A DNA stretch of 39,901 nucleotides from Pseudomonadota bacterium (GCA_023432855.1 JAEZEZ010000130.1:1-39901), one strand, 5' to 3'; positions 1 to 8,955 are shown, counted from the stretch's first letter. Numbers and translations are program-made. The notes: generated by a model from the letters alone, not told the origin.

Positions 1-1703
1 TCGCGCAGGGGCGTGCCCAGTGCGGCGCTGGCGTGGGTGCCGCTGGCCTCGGCGAAGGCCGGGTTCACGAACACCAGGCGGCTACGCGCAGGCGAGCCGG
101 TACGCTCGATGATGGCCACGCCGTGGCGCATGCGCGCCAAGGTGGCCTCCAGCAGGACCAGGTCCTGGCGGTCGCGCTTGCGCTCCATCAGCTCGATCAG
201 CACGCGCAGGCTGCGCGCCGAATCCAGGTGCATGGCCGACCAGTAGCGCGCGCGCCCGCGCACCGTGTCCTGCCACAGCTCGAAGCTCTTGCGCGGCGAC
301 AGCCGGCCCGGCAGCTGCTCCAGCTTGGACAGCTGCGGGTTGCCTGCCCAGTTGACCGTGCGCACCTGCTCGCGGCGGGTCCACAGCAGCGCGCTGCGCG
401 CCTTGGGCTGCAGCGGCACATAGATCAGGCCGGCGGCCTCGGGCGCCAGGTCGGCCAGTTCCGGGAACATCGCGCCGATCTCGGACACATACAGCAGCCC
501 GGCGTGGTCGGTCTCGCGGCGCACGGCCACGCTCTGCTCCAGGGCCTCGCGGATGCGGCGCAGACCGGCTTCGCTCGGCAGGCGGCCGATGCGGTTGACC
601 TCATCGCCATGGAACACCGCCACGCCGTCGGCATCGACCACGTCCAGCAGGTCGCCGGCCATGTCGGTCAACAGGTCCGGGGTGAAGCCCTCGGACTCGG
701 AGAACGCGGTGATCAGCTTCTCGCGCACGGTCAGCAGCGACAGCTCGGCGTCGCTGCGGGCGATCGCCTCCAGGCTGCCGACGCGCGCGGCCAGAGCCTG
801 GCTGACCGCCTCGCAGGCCTCGCGGATGGTGTGGTCGAGGAAGCGCGGCTGGTAGTGGTGGCAGGACACCAGGCCCCACAGCCGGTCGTTGACCACCAGC
901 GAGGTCACCAGGGTGGCGGCCACGCCCATGTTGCCCAGGTATTCGCAGTGCACCGGCGAGACGCTGCGCAGGGTGGCATCACTGAGGTCCAGCGGCTGGC
1001 CGTCGCGCGGGTCCAGGGTCGGCTCCACCGGCACCGGCACGTAGCCGACGTCCACGATCTGGCGGATACGGGTGCGCAGGTACAGCGCGCGCGCCTGTGC
1101 CGGGATGTCGGTGGCCGGATAGTGCAGGCCCAGGTAGCTCTCCAGCCCGGGACGCCGCACCTCGGCGATCACGTCGCCATGCCAGTCCTCGTCGAAGCGG
1201 TAGACCATGACCCGGTCGTAGCCGGACAGGGCGCGGATCTCACCGGCGGCATGGCGCGCGGCCTCGGCGATGCCCGGGGCGCGGTCGATCTCGCGCTGCG
1301 CACGCAGGGCATCGCCCAGCACCAGCGAATGCGCGCCCTGGGCCGGCTCCAGCTCCAGCAGCCAGCGCTCCGGATACAGGTGCCAGCTGGCCTTCCAGTC
1401 CGGCTGGCCGGTGTGTACCACGGTGCATCGCGCCGGCGCCAGGTGCACCGGTGCCTCGACCGGGCCCAGCGCGGCCAGCTGGGCTGGATCGGCCTGCAGC
1501 AGCGTGTCCCAGGCCTGGCCCTGGACCGCGCCGTTGCCACCGAGCAGCGCACCGGCGGCGTTGGCGCTGGCCTGCAGCACCAGGCCGGTGGCCGGGTCGA
1601 TCACCAGCAGGATCCCGTGCGGCTGGATCGAGCCGGGGATATGGATCGGCTCGCGGGCGCAGGTATCGAGGTCCGGCAGTTCCGGCGTGGGTGCAGCACT
1701 CAT
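1..1703 (-). CDS. bphP: Bacteriophytochrome photoreceptor, C-terminus cut by window edge
   Basis: A red/far-red light sensor that binds biliverdin. 567 codons are visible and the gene continues past the left edge. The N-terminal PAS domain carries the expected chromophore-binding Cys15, followed by the phytochrome signature IHIPGSIQPHG at 20-30. The GAF domain shows GYDRVMVYRFDED near 161-173 and PATDIP at 196-201, whose Asp199 is the conserved chromophore-pocket Asp; an SCHHYQ stretch follows. The PHY tongue motif PRKSF is at 470-474. From about residue 540 the protein enters a second PAS domain (RHGVAIIERTG and FVNPAFAEASG are visible), not a histidine kinase DHp helix. That matches the PAS-output phytochromes known from Xanthomonas. 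The ATG overlaps the stop of the upstream heme oxygenase as ATGA, so translation is probably coupled. What follows the PAS domain cannot be seen. Confidence 0.95.
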   Translation of the reverse strand, partial: MSAAPTPELPDLDTCAREPIHIPGSIQPHGILLVIDPATGLVLQASANAAGALLGGNGAVQGQAWDTLLQADPAQLAALGPVEAPVHLAPARCTVVHTGQPDWKASWHLYPERWLLELEPAQGAHSLVLGDALRAQREIDRAPGIAEAARHAAGEIRALSGYDRVMVYRFDEDWHGDVIAEVRRPGLESYLGLHYPATDIPAQARALYLRTRIRQIVDVGYVPVPVEPTLDPRDGQPLDLSDATLRSVSPVHCEYLGNMGVAATLVTSLVVNDRLWGLVSCHHYQPRFLDHTIREACEAVSQALAARVGSLEAIARSDAELSLLTVREKLITAFSESEGFTPDLLTDMAGDLLDVVDADGVAVFHGDEVNRIGRLPSEAGLRRIREALEQSVAVRRETDHAGLLYVSEIGAMFPELADLAPEAAGLIYVPLQPKARSALLWTRREQVRTVNWAGNPQLSKLEQLPGRLSPRKSFELWQDTVRGRARYWSAMHLDSARSLRVLIELMERKRDRQDLVLLEATLARMRHGVAIIERTGSPARSRLVFVNPAFAEASGTHASAALGTPLR

Positions 1704-2341
1704 GCAGTAGGTGTTCCTGCGCCGCAGCCTGCGGCGATCGGTGGGGCGAGCTGCCCGTGGAAATGGTTGAACATCGCCTGCGCGCCGGCGGCAGCGCGGC
1801 GGCGCGCCCCTTCGTCGGGCAGGGCCTGCTCGAGCGCGTCGCGGAAGGCCTGCCAGCCCGGGCCCGCGGGTGCGTCGGCGAAATGGCGGATGCGTGCGGC
1901 CTGGGCGGGAAGGTGCGTGCGCAGGTGGCGCGCGATCAGGCGCCCGCCCAATGCCGAGCCCTCGACCACGTAGAGCATCCCCCAGGCCTCGGCGTCGCTG
2001 TCCGCACGCGGCCCGGCCAGCGGCGCAGCCGGCGCCTCGCCGAGGGCCTGCAGGTCGGCAGCCAGCACCGGGGCGCGCGGATGGTAGGACCAGTCCAGGG
2101 CTTGCAGTCGGGCGGCATTTGCCTGCTCCCAGCCGGCATGGATGCGCAGCATGCGCCGCAGCACCTCCGCGCAGGTCCGGGCATCGACGCGCGGTGACAT
2201 CAGTGCCGCCATCAGCGGCGTGGACTCCACCTGCGCGTGCAGTTCGGCGGTGGCCGCCTGCAGGGTGCGCCACGCCGCCTGCCCGCGCCCGGGCGGGTCT
2301 GCCCGTGGGTGATCACTGGCGGTAAGGGCGGTTCCATCCAT
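1700..2341 (-). CDS. bphO: Biliverdin-producing heme oxygenase
   Basis: Bacterial heme oxygenase of 213 aa that opens heme to biliverdin, the chromophore of the phytochrome encoded directly downstream. The likely proximal heme ligand is His35 in AELHAQVES, and the distal helix shows YVVEGSALGG, a family hallmark. An in-frame GTG at 2365 would add eight residues, but ATG 2341 is preferred because the extra stretch (HLLGCAP) does not look like this family; neither start has a strong Shine-Dalgarno. The stop overlaps the bphP start by four bases. The bphO-bphP arrangement is well known and supports both calls. Confidence 0.93.
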   Translation of the reverse strand: MDGTALTASDHPRADPPGRGQAAWRTLQAATAELHAQVESTPLMAALMSPRVDARTCAEVLRRMLRIHAGWEQANAARLQALDWSYHPRAPVLAADLQALGEAPAAPLAGPRADSDAEAWGMLYVVEGSALGGRLIARHLRTHLPAQAARIRHFADAPAGPGWQAFRDALEQALPDEGARRRAAAGAQAMFNHFHGQLAPPIAAGCGAGTPTA

Positions 2342-2485
2342 CGGTGCGCAGCCTAGCAAATGCACCGGAGCCCGACCGCGACGGTTTCACCCCACTGAAC
2401 GGGCCCCGGCGCGAAGCCGGGCGATTCACCTCGCGCTGAGGCTGGGCGCGGCAGGGTGCGTGCAACCCCACAGCAGGAGCCTGCC

Positions 2486-2965
2486 ATGAAGCGTACTTCC
2501 AGCCTTGTCCTCCCCGGCCTGCTTGCGTTGGCCTTCGCCCTGCCGGCCGCTGCCGCCGAGCCGGCCAAGCCCGGCAACGTGCCGGCCGCGGGCCAGCAGA
2601 AGGCCGCCGACACCGCGCTGACCGCCGTGCAGGTGCGCCAGCTGCTCACCGAGGCCGGCTACACCAAGATCGACGACCCCGAGTTCGAGGACGGCATGTG
2701 GGAGACCGATGCCACCAGCGCCAACGGCAAGCGCGTGGACGTGCGCGTCGATGCGGACGGGCGTGTGTTCGCCGAGGACATGGTTTCCAGGCTCAGCGCC
2801 GAGGACGTCAAGGCGCGCCTGACTGCCGCCGGCTATTCCAAGATCCATGACGTGAAGTACGACGACGGGATCTGGGAGGCCGAGGGCGAGCGCGCCGATG
2901 GCCAGAAGGTGGAGTTCCGCGTGGACCCGCAGGACGGTCGCATCATCAGCGTGCAGAACGACTGA
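2486..2965 (+). CDS. Secreted protein with two tandem PepSY-like repeats
   Basis: Small exported protein of 159 aa. Residues 1-24 form a signal peptide with a hydrophobic core and an AAAA cleavage region. The mature part contains two similar modules of about 50 residues. One begins LTAVQVRQLLTEAGYTKI and the other LSAEDVKARLTAAGYSKI; each goes on to an acidic DDG/EDG-hW turn and a VRVD or FRVD strand followed by DGR. This pattern resembles PepSY (PepSY_2) domains, which are usually periplasmic and often inhibitory or protein-binding. AGGAG at 2474-2478 fits the ATG at 2486 rather than the in-frame GTG at 2456. The gene is divergent from bphO and convergent with the MFS gene. Its function is unknown. 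Confidence 0.85.
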   Translation: MKRTSSLVLPGLLALAFALPAAAAEPAKPGNVPAAGQQKAADTALTAVQVRQLLTEAGYTKIDDPEFEDGMWETDATSANGKRVDVRVDADGRVFAEDMVSRLSAEDVKARLTAAGYSKIHDVKYDDGIWEAEGERADGQKVEFRVDPQDGRIISVQND

Positions 2966-2972
2966 ACCCGGC

Positions 2973-3000
2973 GGCGCGGCCACCGCGCGGTGGCTGCGCC
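2973..3000. terminator. Perfectly symmetric GC hairpin between convergent genes
   Basis: A near-perfect inverted repeat lies in the 38-nt gap between the convergent PepSY and MFS genes. GCCACCGC pairs with GCGGTGGC with no loop bases, and outer GGCGC/GCGCC arms flank it across one mismatch. The position suggests a bidirectional terminator. No T-tract follows on either strand, so intrinsic termination is uncertain. Confidence 0.45.
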
Positions 3001-3003
3001 CTC

Positions 3004-4266
3004 CTATCCGGCCGGCGCGGGCCTGGCCACGCGCCAGCCGACCACGAAGGCCGCGCCCAGCAGCAGCGCGGCGAGGAACCAAGGCGCACCCGGCAGCTCC
3101 AGCGGCGCGCTTTCGCTGATGAACAGCGCGAAGGTGTTGGCGAACAGCAGCGGCCCGATGATGCCGGCCAGGCTGACCAGGCTCATCAGCGCACCCTGCA
3201 CCCTGCCCTGCACCTCGCTGCCCACCTCGCGCGTGATCAGTGCCTGCGTGGCCGGCGAGGCCAGGGCCCACAGCGCGCTGACCGGCAAACCGGCAAGCAG
3301 CAGCCACGGCGTGCCGGCAATGCCGTAGATGCCGAAGCCCACCACCCCGCACCCCAGGCCGAGCAGCAGCGTGCGGCGCTCGCCCAGCGTGCGCACCACC
3401 CAGCCGACCAGGCCGGCGTTGACGATGATGCTCATCACCCCGACCGCGGCCAGCACCCAGCCCACCTCGGTCGGGCCCCAGCCGAAGCGGTAGTCGGCGA
3501 ACAGCACGAACACGCTCGGGTAGACGTAATGCGCCAGGTTGGCCAGCAGCACCACCGCGGCCAGGCCCAGCACCTGCGGATAGCGGCGCAGCAGCCGTAG
3601 CGCACCTAGCGGATTGGCATGGGCCAGCTCGAAGCGCGCGGTGCGGCGCTCCGGCGGCAGCGATTCCGGCAGCACGAACAGGCCATAGAGGAAGTTGAGC
3701 AGGGCCAGGCCGGCGGCAAACCAGAACGGCAGGCGCAGGTCGATCCCGCCCAGCCAGCCGCCCAGCATCGGCCCGGCCACGAAGCCCAGGCCGAAGGCCG
3801 CGCCGATCATGCCGTAGCTCTTCGCGCGCCGATCCGGTGGGGTGACGTCGGCGATATACGCGTTGGCCGTGGTGAAGCTGGCCGAGGCCACGCCGGAGAT
3901 GATCCGCGCCAGCAGCAGCATCGGCAGCGAGCCGGCCAGCGCCATCACCACGAAGTCCAGGCCCAGCCCGAGGCAGGACACCAGGATCACCGGTCGGCGT
4001 CCGAAGCGGTCCGACAGCGCGCCCTGTACCGGCGTGGACAGGAACTGCACCGCGGCGAAGGTCATGCCGAACACGCCCACCCAGCGCGCGGCACTGGCCA
4101 GGTCACCGCCGGTGAACTGCTCCACCAGGTGCGGCAGCACCGGGATGATCACGCCAAAGGACAGCACGTCGATCAGCACGGTGATGAAGATGAAGACCAG
4201 CGCGGCCTTGCGCCGTCCGGACGCGGGTTCGTCCACGGGCTGATTCCCGGAGGGAGGGTGCGGCAT
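3004..4266 (-). CDS. TetA-type MFS drug/H+ antiporter
   Basis: Inner-membrane major facilitator of 420 aa with about 12 hydrophobic helices, in the TCR/Tet-like DHA1 group. The loop between helices 2 and 3 has motif A (GALSDRFGRRPV), and helix 5 has an antiporter motif C (GAAFGLGFVAGPMLGG). The N-terminus resembles TetA (FIFITVLIDVLSFGVIIPVLP). Such proteins export small molecules against a proton gradient; many chromosomal members do not confer tetracycline resistance, so the substrate is left open. Its ATG shares one base with the TAA of the upstream transglycosylase gene (TAATG), which suggests one transcript. Confidence 0.88.
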   Translation of the reverse strand: MPHPPSGNQPVDEPASGRRKAALVFIFITVLIDVLSFGVIIPVLPHLVEQFTGGDLASAARWVGVFGMTFAAVQFLSTPVQGALSDRFGRRPVILVSCLGLGLDFVVMALAGSLPMLLLARIISGVASASFTTANAYIADVTPPDRRAKSYGMIGAAFGLGFVAGPMLGGWLGGIDLRLPFWFAAGLALLNFLYGLFVLPESLPPERRTARFELAHANPLGALRLLRRYPQVLGLAAVVLLANLAHYVYPSVFVLFADYRFGWGPTEVGWVLAAVGVMSIIVNAGLVGWVVRTLGERRTLLLGLGCGVVGFGIYGIAGTPWLLLAGLPVSALWALASPATQALITREVGSEVQGRVQGALMSLVSLAGIIGPLLFANTFALFISESAPLELPGAPWFLAALLLGAAFVVGWRVARPAPAG

Positions 4267-5480
4267 TATCCGCCCGCGGCGGCCGGCACGGTGGTGGCAC
4301 GCTGCAGTGCCTGCAGGATGCGCTGGCCGGCGCGGCCGTCGGCCGGGCTGATGCCGAGCCGCTGCTGCTCGTCGCGGATGGCGCGGCGGGTATTGGTGCC
4401 GATCATGCCGTCCACCTCGCCGATGTCGTGGCCGCGCGCCAGCAGCAGGGTTTGCAGTTCGCGCCGCTGCGCCCGCGACAGCCCGGGGTCATCGGTCGGC
4501 CAGGGCGTGGCCAGGCCGGTGCCGCCGCGCAGGCGGTCGGCGAGGGTGGCGATCGCCAGCGCATAGCTCTCGGCCGCGTTGTAGGAATAGATCGCGTCGT
4601 AGTTGCGGAACACCAGGAAGGCCGGGCCGGATTTTCCGGCCGGCAGCAGGATCGCGCTGCGCGCCGCCGAGGGCGTGATCGCGCTGCCGTCGCTGCGGGT
4701 CACGCCGCGGGCCACCCAGTCCGACAGCGGGCGACGGCTGGTACGCCCGGCCAGCGCGGCGTCGAAACCGGCCGGAAGGCGCACCTCGTAGCCCCAGGGC
4801 TGCCCGGTCTGCCAGCCGCTGCGCTTGAGGTAGTTGGCGGTGGAAGCCAGCGCGTCGGGGATACTGCCGACCAGGTCGCGGCGGCCGTCGCCATCGCCAT
4901 CCACCGCGATGCGCGCATAGGTGCTGGGCATGAACTGGGTGTGGCCGAAGGCGCCGGCCCACGAGCCGGTGATGCCGGGATCACGGAGGTCGCCGTCCTG
5001 CAGCAGCTTCAGCAGGGCCAGCAGCTCGCCGCGGAAGAAGTCCTGGCGCCGGCCCATGCAGGCCAGCACCGACAGCGACTGCAGCAGCGGGCGCTTGCCA
5101 TGCACGCGACCGTAGTCGCTTTCCACGCCCCACACCGCCACCACGGTCTCGGGGTCCACCCCGTATTGCGCGGCGACCTGCTGCAACAGCTCGCGGTGGG
5201 TGTCGAGCATGGCCAGGCCATCGGCCACGCGCTCCTCGTCCACCAGCCCGGCCAGGTAATCCCAGATCGGCGTGGTGAATTCCGGCTGCGCGTCGAGCAG
5301 GGCGAGCACGCCCAGGTCAGGCGTGATGCCGGCCATGTAGCGGTCGAAATCCGCCGCCGGAATGCCACGCGCCTGCGCCTGCGGCCTGAGCCGTTCGGCC
5401 ACGCAGGTGTCGTAGGCCGCATCGGCCTGGGCAATGGCCGGTACCAGCAGCAGGGGCAGGAGGAAGGCGGCAGCTCTCAT
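4266..5480 (-). CDS. Lytic murein transglycosylase, MltB family
   Basis: Periplasmic enzyme of 404 aa that cleaves peptidoglycan glycan strands with formation of 1,6-anhydro-MurNAc. A signal peptide covers about residues 1-20 (ends AIAQADA). An SLT_2/MltB catalytic domain follows with Glu120 in AVWGVESDYG as the predicted acid/base, then GAFGHTQFMPSTYARIAVDGDGDG and the ANYLKRSGW stretch. A C-terminal peptidoglycan-binding_1 domain starts near residue 335 (LSRAQRRELQTLLLARG, then GEVDGMIGTNTRRAI). The start is chosen at the signal peptide; ATG 5489 is only three codons upstream. There is no lipobox, so this is a soluble MltB-like form. Confidence 0.92.
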   Translation of the reverse strand: MRAAAFLLPLLLVPAIAQADAAYDTCVAERLRPQAQARGIPAADFDRYMAGITPDLGVLALLDAQPEFTTPIWDYLAGLVDEERVADGLAMLDTHRELLQQVAAQYGVDPETVVAVWGVESDYGRVHGKRPLLQSLSVLACMGRRQDFFRGELLALLKLLQDGDLRDPGITGSWAGAFGHTQFMPSTYARIAVDGDGDGRRDLVGSIPDALASTANYLKRSGWQTGQPWGYEVRLPAGFDAALAGRTSRRPLSDWVARGVTRSDGSAITPSAARSAILLPAGKSGPAFLVFRNYDAIYSYNAAESYALAIATLADRLRGGTGLATPWPTDDPGLSRAQRRELQTLLLARGHDIGEVDGMIGTNTRRAIRDEQQRLGISPADGRAGQRILQALQRATTVPAAAGG

Positions 5481-5563
5481 CACATGCATCCACGCGGGGA
5501 ACCCGACTATACGGGCGCCGTGTCGACGCATTGCAGTACCGGCGCCACCGGACCCGCGCAGGG

Positions 5564-6535
5564 CTACAGCGGATGCACGCCGATGCACTGCTCCAGCACG
5601 TGCTCCGCGCCGGGGGCCAGCGTCACCAGGTCCGGGCCGGCGTTGGCCGCCTCCACGCACAGGAAGCTGCGCCAGTGCGGGCCGATGTCGGCCATGCCGG
5701 CGGCACCGTCCTGGCCCGGGTTCCACACCACCACGCTGCGGCCGCCCCCGACCTCCAGTTCGATCGCCCGGCCCATGCCGGGATCGACCAGACGGTAGCG
5801 GCCGCCGGCGTCGGGATAGGTGCGGTCGCTGCGGCCCGGGTCACGCGGGTCGGCCAGGACCCAGTCGCCCTGCTGCCGGTGCGGACGCTGGCCGTCGTTC
5901 TTGTCCAGGTAGCTGCGCCCGGCCAGGCCTTCCACCCGTACGGCACCGGCGTCGGCCACGGCAAAGTAGTTGTGCAGGGCCTCGGTGATCACCACCGGCG
6001 CGGTTCCGAGGTTGCGGGTCACCAGCCGCTGCCGCAGCTGGCGGCCGACATGGATCCCGGTATGCACCGCCAGGTCCAGGCCGGGCAGGACCGGCGCCTC
6101 CAGGACGACGGTGATGCCGCCCTCCTCCGCGCGTGCCTCACGCACCGACCAGGGCACGGTGCGGACGAAGCCGTGCGACGGCACGTCCATGCCCTGGCCC
6201 TGGCGGCCGAAGAACGGCCAGCACACCGGCGTGCCGCCGCGGATCGGCGTGGGCAGGGGCGCGCGCAGCGGCGACAGCCAGAACACGTCCTGCCCGCCAC
6301 GGGGGATGAAGGACAGCAGCTGCCCGCCGAACAGGCTGATCGCCGCGCTCGCCTCCGGTGTCTCCACCAGGACCGCGTCCAGGCCCTGGAAGCGTCCGGC
6401 CGCGACTGCGGCACACGCGGTTGCGGCGATTGCGTCCACGGCGATCGGCGAATGCTGCAGCCCGGCAAAACCGGCAGGCGTGGAGAAGGGGGTGGGGGTG
6501 GTCACGTGGGGCGTCCCGCGGCACTGGAAGGACAC
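5564..6535 (-). CDS. D-hexose-6-phosphate mutarotase (YeaD-like aldose epimerase)
   Basis: Aldose-1-epimerase-fold protein of up to 323 aa. YeaD-like enzymes interconvert alpha and beta anomers of hexose 6-phosphates in the cytoplasm. Family hallmarks are LFGGQLLSFIP, then PIRGGTPVCWPFFGRQGQG, SHGFVR with the predicted catalytic His, EALHNYFAVAD, and VVWNPG near the C-terminus. The start is unsure: the longest frame begins with GTG at 6535, and another in-frame GTG at 6505 gives a protein ten residues shorter; neither has a clear Shine-Dalgarno. It lies 61 nt downstream of egtD on the same strand and may be cotranscribed. No metabolic link to ergothioneine is evident. Confidence 0.85.
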   Translation of the reverse strand: MSFQCRGTPHVTTPTPFSTPAGFAGLQHSPIAVDAIAATACAAVAAGRFQGLDAVLVETPEASAAISLFGGQLLSFIPRGGQDVFWLSPLRAPLPTPIRGGTPVCWPFFGRQGQGMDVPSHGFVRTVPWSVREARAEEGGITVVLEAPVLPGLDLAVHTGIHVGRQLRQRLVTRNLGTAPVVITEALHNYFAVADAGAVRVEGLAGRSYLDKNDGQRPHRQQGDWVLADPRDPGRSDRTYPDAGGRYRLVDPGMGRAIELEVGGGRSVVVWNPGQDGAAGMADIGPHWRSFLCVEAANAGPDLVTLAPGAEHVLEQCIGVHPL

Positions 6536-6596
6536 CGCCCCGGCCCGTGGGCCGCGACGGCGCGGCCGGCATGATAGCGACGCCCGGACCCGGCGG

Positions 6597-7589
6597 TCAG
6601 CGCCGGCGACGCAGCAGGCGCAGGCCGAAGCCCTCCTCCATGCCGCCCCAGCCGTCGACCACCTCCAGCCCGGCGCGCGCGACCAGCGCCTGGAAGGTCG
6701 CGTCGCGGTACTTGTGGCTGTATTCGACCTGGATGGTGTCGCCGTCGGCGAAGTCGAAGCTGCGTCCGGCCACCCGGACCCGCTGCCGGCGCAGGCTGAG
6801 CAGGTGGGTTTCCACCCGCTCGCGTTCCTCCACGTAGCGTGCCTGGTGGGCGAATCCGCCCAGGTCGAAGTTGGCGTCCAGCTCGCGGTTGATCCGCGCC
6901 AGGATGTTGAGGGTGAACTCGGCGGTCACCCCGGCGGCATCGTTGTAGGCGGCGTCGATCAGCGCCGCGTCCTTGACCAGGTCGATGCCGACCAGGGCGC
7001 GGCCCTGGTCGCCGATGGTGGCCGCCATCGAGCGCAGCAGTTCCACTGCCTCGGCCACGGTGAAGTTGCCCAGGGTGGAGCCGGGGAAGAACACCAGGGT
7101 GCGGGCCGGCGGCCGCATCGGCCGGGGCAGGCGCAGCGGCCGGGTGAAGTCGGCGCACAGCGGCAGCATCGCCACCTCCGGGAAGCGCGGCGCCAGGCGC
7201 TCCACGCAAGCCTCCAGCGCCGCCGGGGAGATCTCCACCGGGGTGTAGGCCAGCGGCTGTTCCAGCGCGTCCAGCAGGCGTTCGGTCTTCAGCCCGCTGC
7301 CACTGCCGTACTCGACCACGTGCACGTCCGCACCGACCGCGGCGGCGATCTGCGGCAGGTGCGCGGTCAGCAGGGCCAGTTCCACCCGGGTGGGGTAGTA
7401 CTCCGGCTGCCGGGTGATGGATTCGAACAGGGCCGAGCCGCGTGCGTCGTACAGGTATTTGGTGGGCAGGTAGCGCGGGCGCGCGGACAGGCCGGCGAGC
7501 ACGTCCTCGGCCAGGCTCGGCGTGCTGACGGCGCTGTTGGCGGTGTGGATGAAGGCGGTGGCGGGGGGAATGACGGCGGCTCCGGTCAA
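6597..7589 (-). CDS. egtD: L-histidine N-alpha-methyltransferase EgtD
   Basis: SAM-dependent enzyme of 330 aa that trimethylates histidine to hercynine, the first step of ergothioneine synthesis. Visible motifs are YLYDARGSALFESI, PEYYPTRVELALL, the SAM-binding VEYGSGSGLKTERLL, FFPGSTLGNF, GIDLVKD, AYNDAAGVTAEF, and a C-terminal substrate-site region with VEYSHKY. No ATG or GTG is available near the conserved N-terminus. A TTG at 7589 overlaps the egtB stop as TTGA and gives the expected family length, so it is chosen. Overlap with egtB implies translational coupling. The order egtB then egtD is a common arrangement for this pathway. Confidence 0.93.
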   Translation of the reverse strand: MTGAAVIPPATAFIHTANSAVSTPSLAEDVLAGLSARPRYLPTKYLYDARGSALFESITRQPEYYPTRVELALLTAHLPQIAAAVGADVHVVEYGSGSGLKTERLLDALEQPLAYTPVEISPAALEACVERLAPRFPEVAMLPLCADFTRPLRLPRPMRPPARTLVFFPGSTLGNFTVAEAVELLRSMAATIGDQGRALVGIDLVKDAALIDAAYNDAAGVTAEFTLNILARINRELDANFDLGGFAHQARYVEERERVETHLLSLRRQRVRVAGRSFDFADGDTIQVEYSHKYRDATFQALVARAGLEVVDGWGGMEEGFGLRLLRRRR

Positions 7590-8881
7590 TCGCGTGGCAG
7601 GTCGCGGGCGAGGCGCACGCCGGCGAACTGCCAGCGCGCGTGCGGCGGGAAGAAGTTGCGGTAGCTGGCACGGATATGCCCGCGCGGGGTGGCGCAGCTG
7701 CCGCCCCGCAGCACGAACTGGCCGCACATGAACTTGGCGTTGTACTCGCCGGTGTCGTCCTGCCAGGGACGCGAGCCCGGATACGGCAGGTAGGCGCTGC
7801 AGGTCCATTCCCAGACATCGCCGTACAGCTGCCACGGCCCGGCCCCTTGGGTGCTCGCCGGGCGCGGCTCGAACACGCCGTCGTCGGCGAAGTGGCCTTC
7901 CGGTGCCAGCGCGGCGGCGGCGTGCTCCCATTCGGCCTCGGTGGGCAGGCGCGCGCCGGCCCAGCGGGCATAGGCTTCGGCCTCGAAGTAGCTGAGATGG
8001 GCAACCGGGGCATGCGGATGCAGCACGCGCATGCCGCCCAGGGTCCAGCCCTGCTCCAGGCACGGCTCCCAGTAGAGCGGCCGCTCCCAGCCTCCGGCCT
8101 GCACCCGTGCCCAGCCCTCGCTCAGCCACAGGCGCGGGTCGCGATAGCCGCCGTCCTCGACGAAGGCGCGGTACTCGGCATTGGTGACCGGGCGGCTGGC
8201 CAGCGCGTGCGGTGCCAGCAGCACGCGGTGCGGCGGGGATTCGTTGTCGTAGGCGAAGGCGTCGGCGTCCGGCCAGGGCGGCGCGCCGAGGGTCACCACC
8301 TGCTCGCCGGACTCGTGCCAGCGCAGCGGTGGCGCCGCGGCGGGGGTGCGCGCGGGATCCTGCAGGTCGGTGCGCCAGGCCGGGTGCAGCGGCTGGCTCC
8401 ACAGGCCGTGCTTGATGTCGGTCAGCAGCAACTCCTGGTGCTGCTGCTCATGGTGCAGGCCCAGCTCCAGCCGGCGCAGCTGCGCCGGTGCCAGGCTCGC
8501 AGCCTTGAGCGCGCGCAGCACGCGGGCGTCGACCTGCTCGCGCCAGCCCAGCACCGCGTCCAGCGAGGGCCGCGAGAGCAGGCCGCGACGTGGTCGCGGC
8601 TGGCGCGGGCCCGCACTGTCGTAATAGCTGTTGAACAGGTAATGCCAGTCCGGGCGCAGCGGTTCCACGCCGCCGGCGGCCAGCACGAAATGCTCGAAGA
8701 ACCAGGTCGTGTGGGCGAGGTGCCACTTGGCCGGGCTGGCATCGTCCATGCTCTGCAGCATGGCGTCCTCGGGCGACAGCGGTGCGGCCAGGGCGGCGGT
8801 GGCCGCGCGCACGGCGGCGTAGCGCGCCGCCAGCGCCTGCAGGCCACGGGCGGCGGAATCCAGGGGCAGGGCCAGTTCCAT
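7586..8881 (-). CDS. egtB: Ergothioneine biosynthesis sulfoxide synthase EgtB
   Basis: Non-heme iron enzyme of 431 aa that joins hercynine to a thiol donor with O2. The N-terminal DinB-like domain provides iron ligands: KWHLAHTTWFFE (His54/His57) and HHEQQHQE with His144 and His148 spaced as in known EgtB. The C-terminal half is a formylglycine-generating-enzyme/sulfatase-modifying domain: NESPPHRVLL, PVTNAEYRAFVEDGGY, LPTEAEWEHAA, VWEWTCSAYLPYPG, LRGGSCATP and YRNFFPPHARWQFAGVRLA. No methyltransferase domain is fused, so this is not OvoA, and adjacent egtD argues against the selenoneine homologue SenA. egtA, egtC and egtE are absent here, so the thiol donor (cysteine or gamma-glutamylcysteine) cannot be stated. 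Confidence 0.94.
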   Translation of the reverse strand: MELALPLDSAARGLQALAARYAAVRAATAALAAPLSPEDAMLQSMDDASPAKWHLAHTTWFFEHFVLAAGGVEPLRPDWHYLFNSYYDSAGPRQPRPRRGLLSRPSLDAVLGWREQVDARVLRALKAASLAPAQLRRLELGLHHEQQHQELLLTDIKHGLWSQPLHPAWRTDLQDPARTPAAAPPLRWHESGEQVVTLGAPPWPDADAFAYDNESPPHRVLLAPHALASRPVTNAEYRAFVEDGGYRDPRLWLSEGWARVQAGGWERPLYWEPCLEQGWTLGGMRVLHPHAPVAHLSYFEAEAYARWAGARLPTEAEWEHAAAALAPEGHFADDGVFEPRPASTQGAGPWQLYGDVWEWTCSAYLPYPGSRPWQDDTGEYNAKFMCGQFVLRGGSCATPRGHIRASYRNFFPPHARWQFAGVRLARDLPRD

Positions 8882-8955
8882 CCCGGCACGCTAGCCGCGC
8901 CAACATGAGTACCGTGTCATCGGTGCGTTATGCGGCCGCAGGCGCGGCCGGCGGC

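Noticed and set aside
33..1973. A 646-codon open frame on the plus strand opposite bphP
   Set aside because: It is antisense to a phytochrome with clear motifs, and its composition is the Arg/Gln/His/Ala-rich pattern of shadow frames in GC-rich DNA.
3004..4266. Acquired tetracycline-resistance gene
   Set aside because: The TetA-like motifs are shared by many chromosomal exporters, and no TetR regulator or mobile element is nearby.
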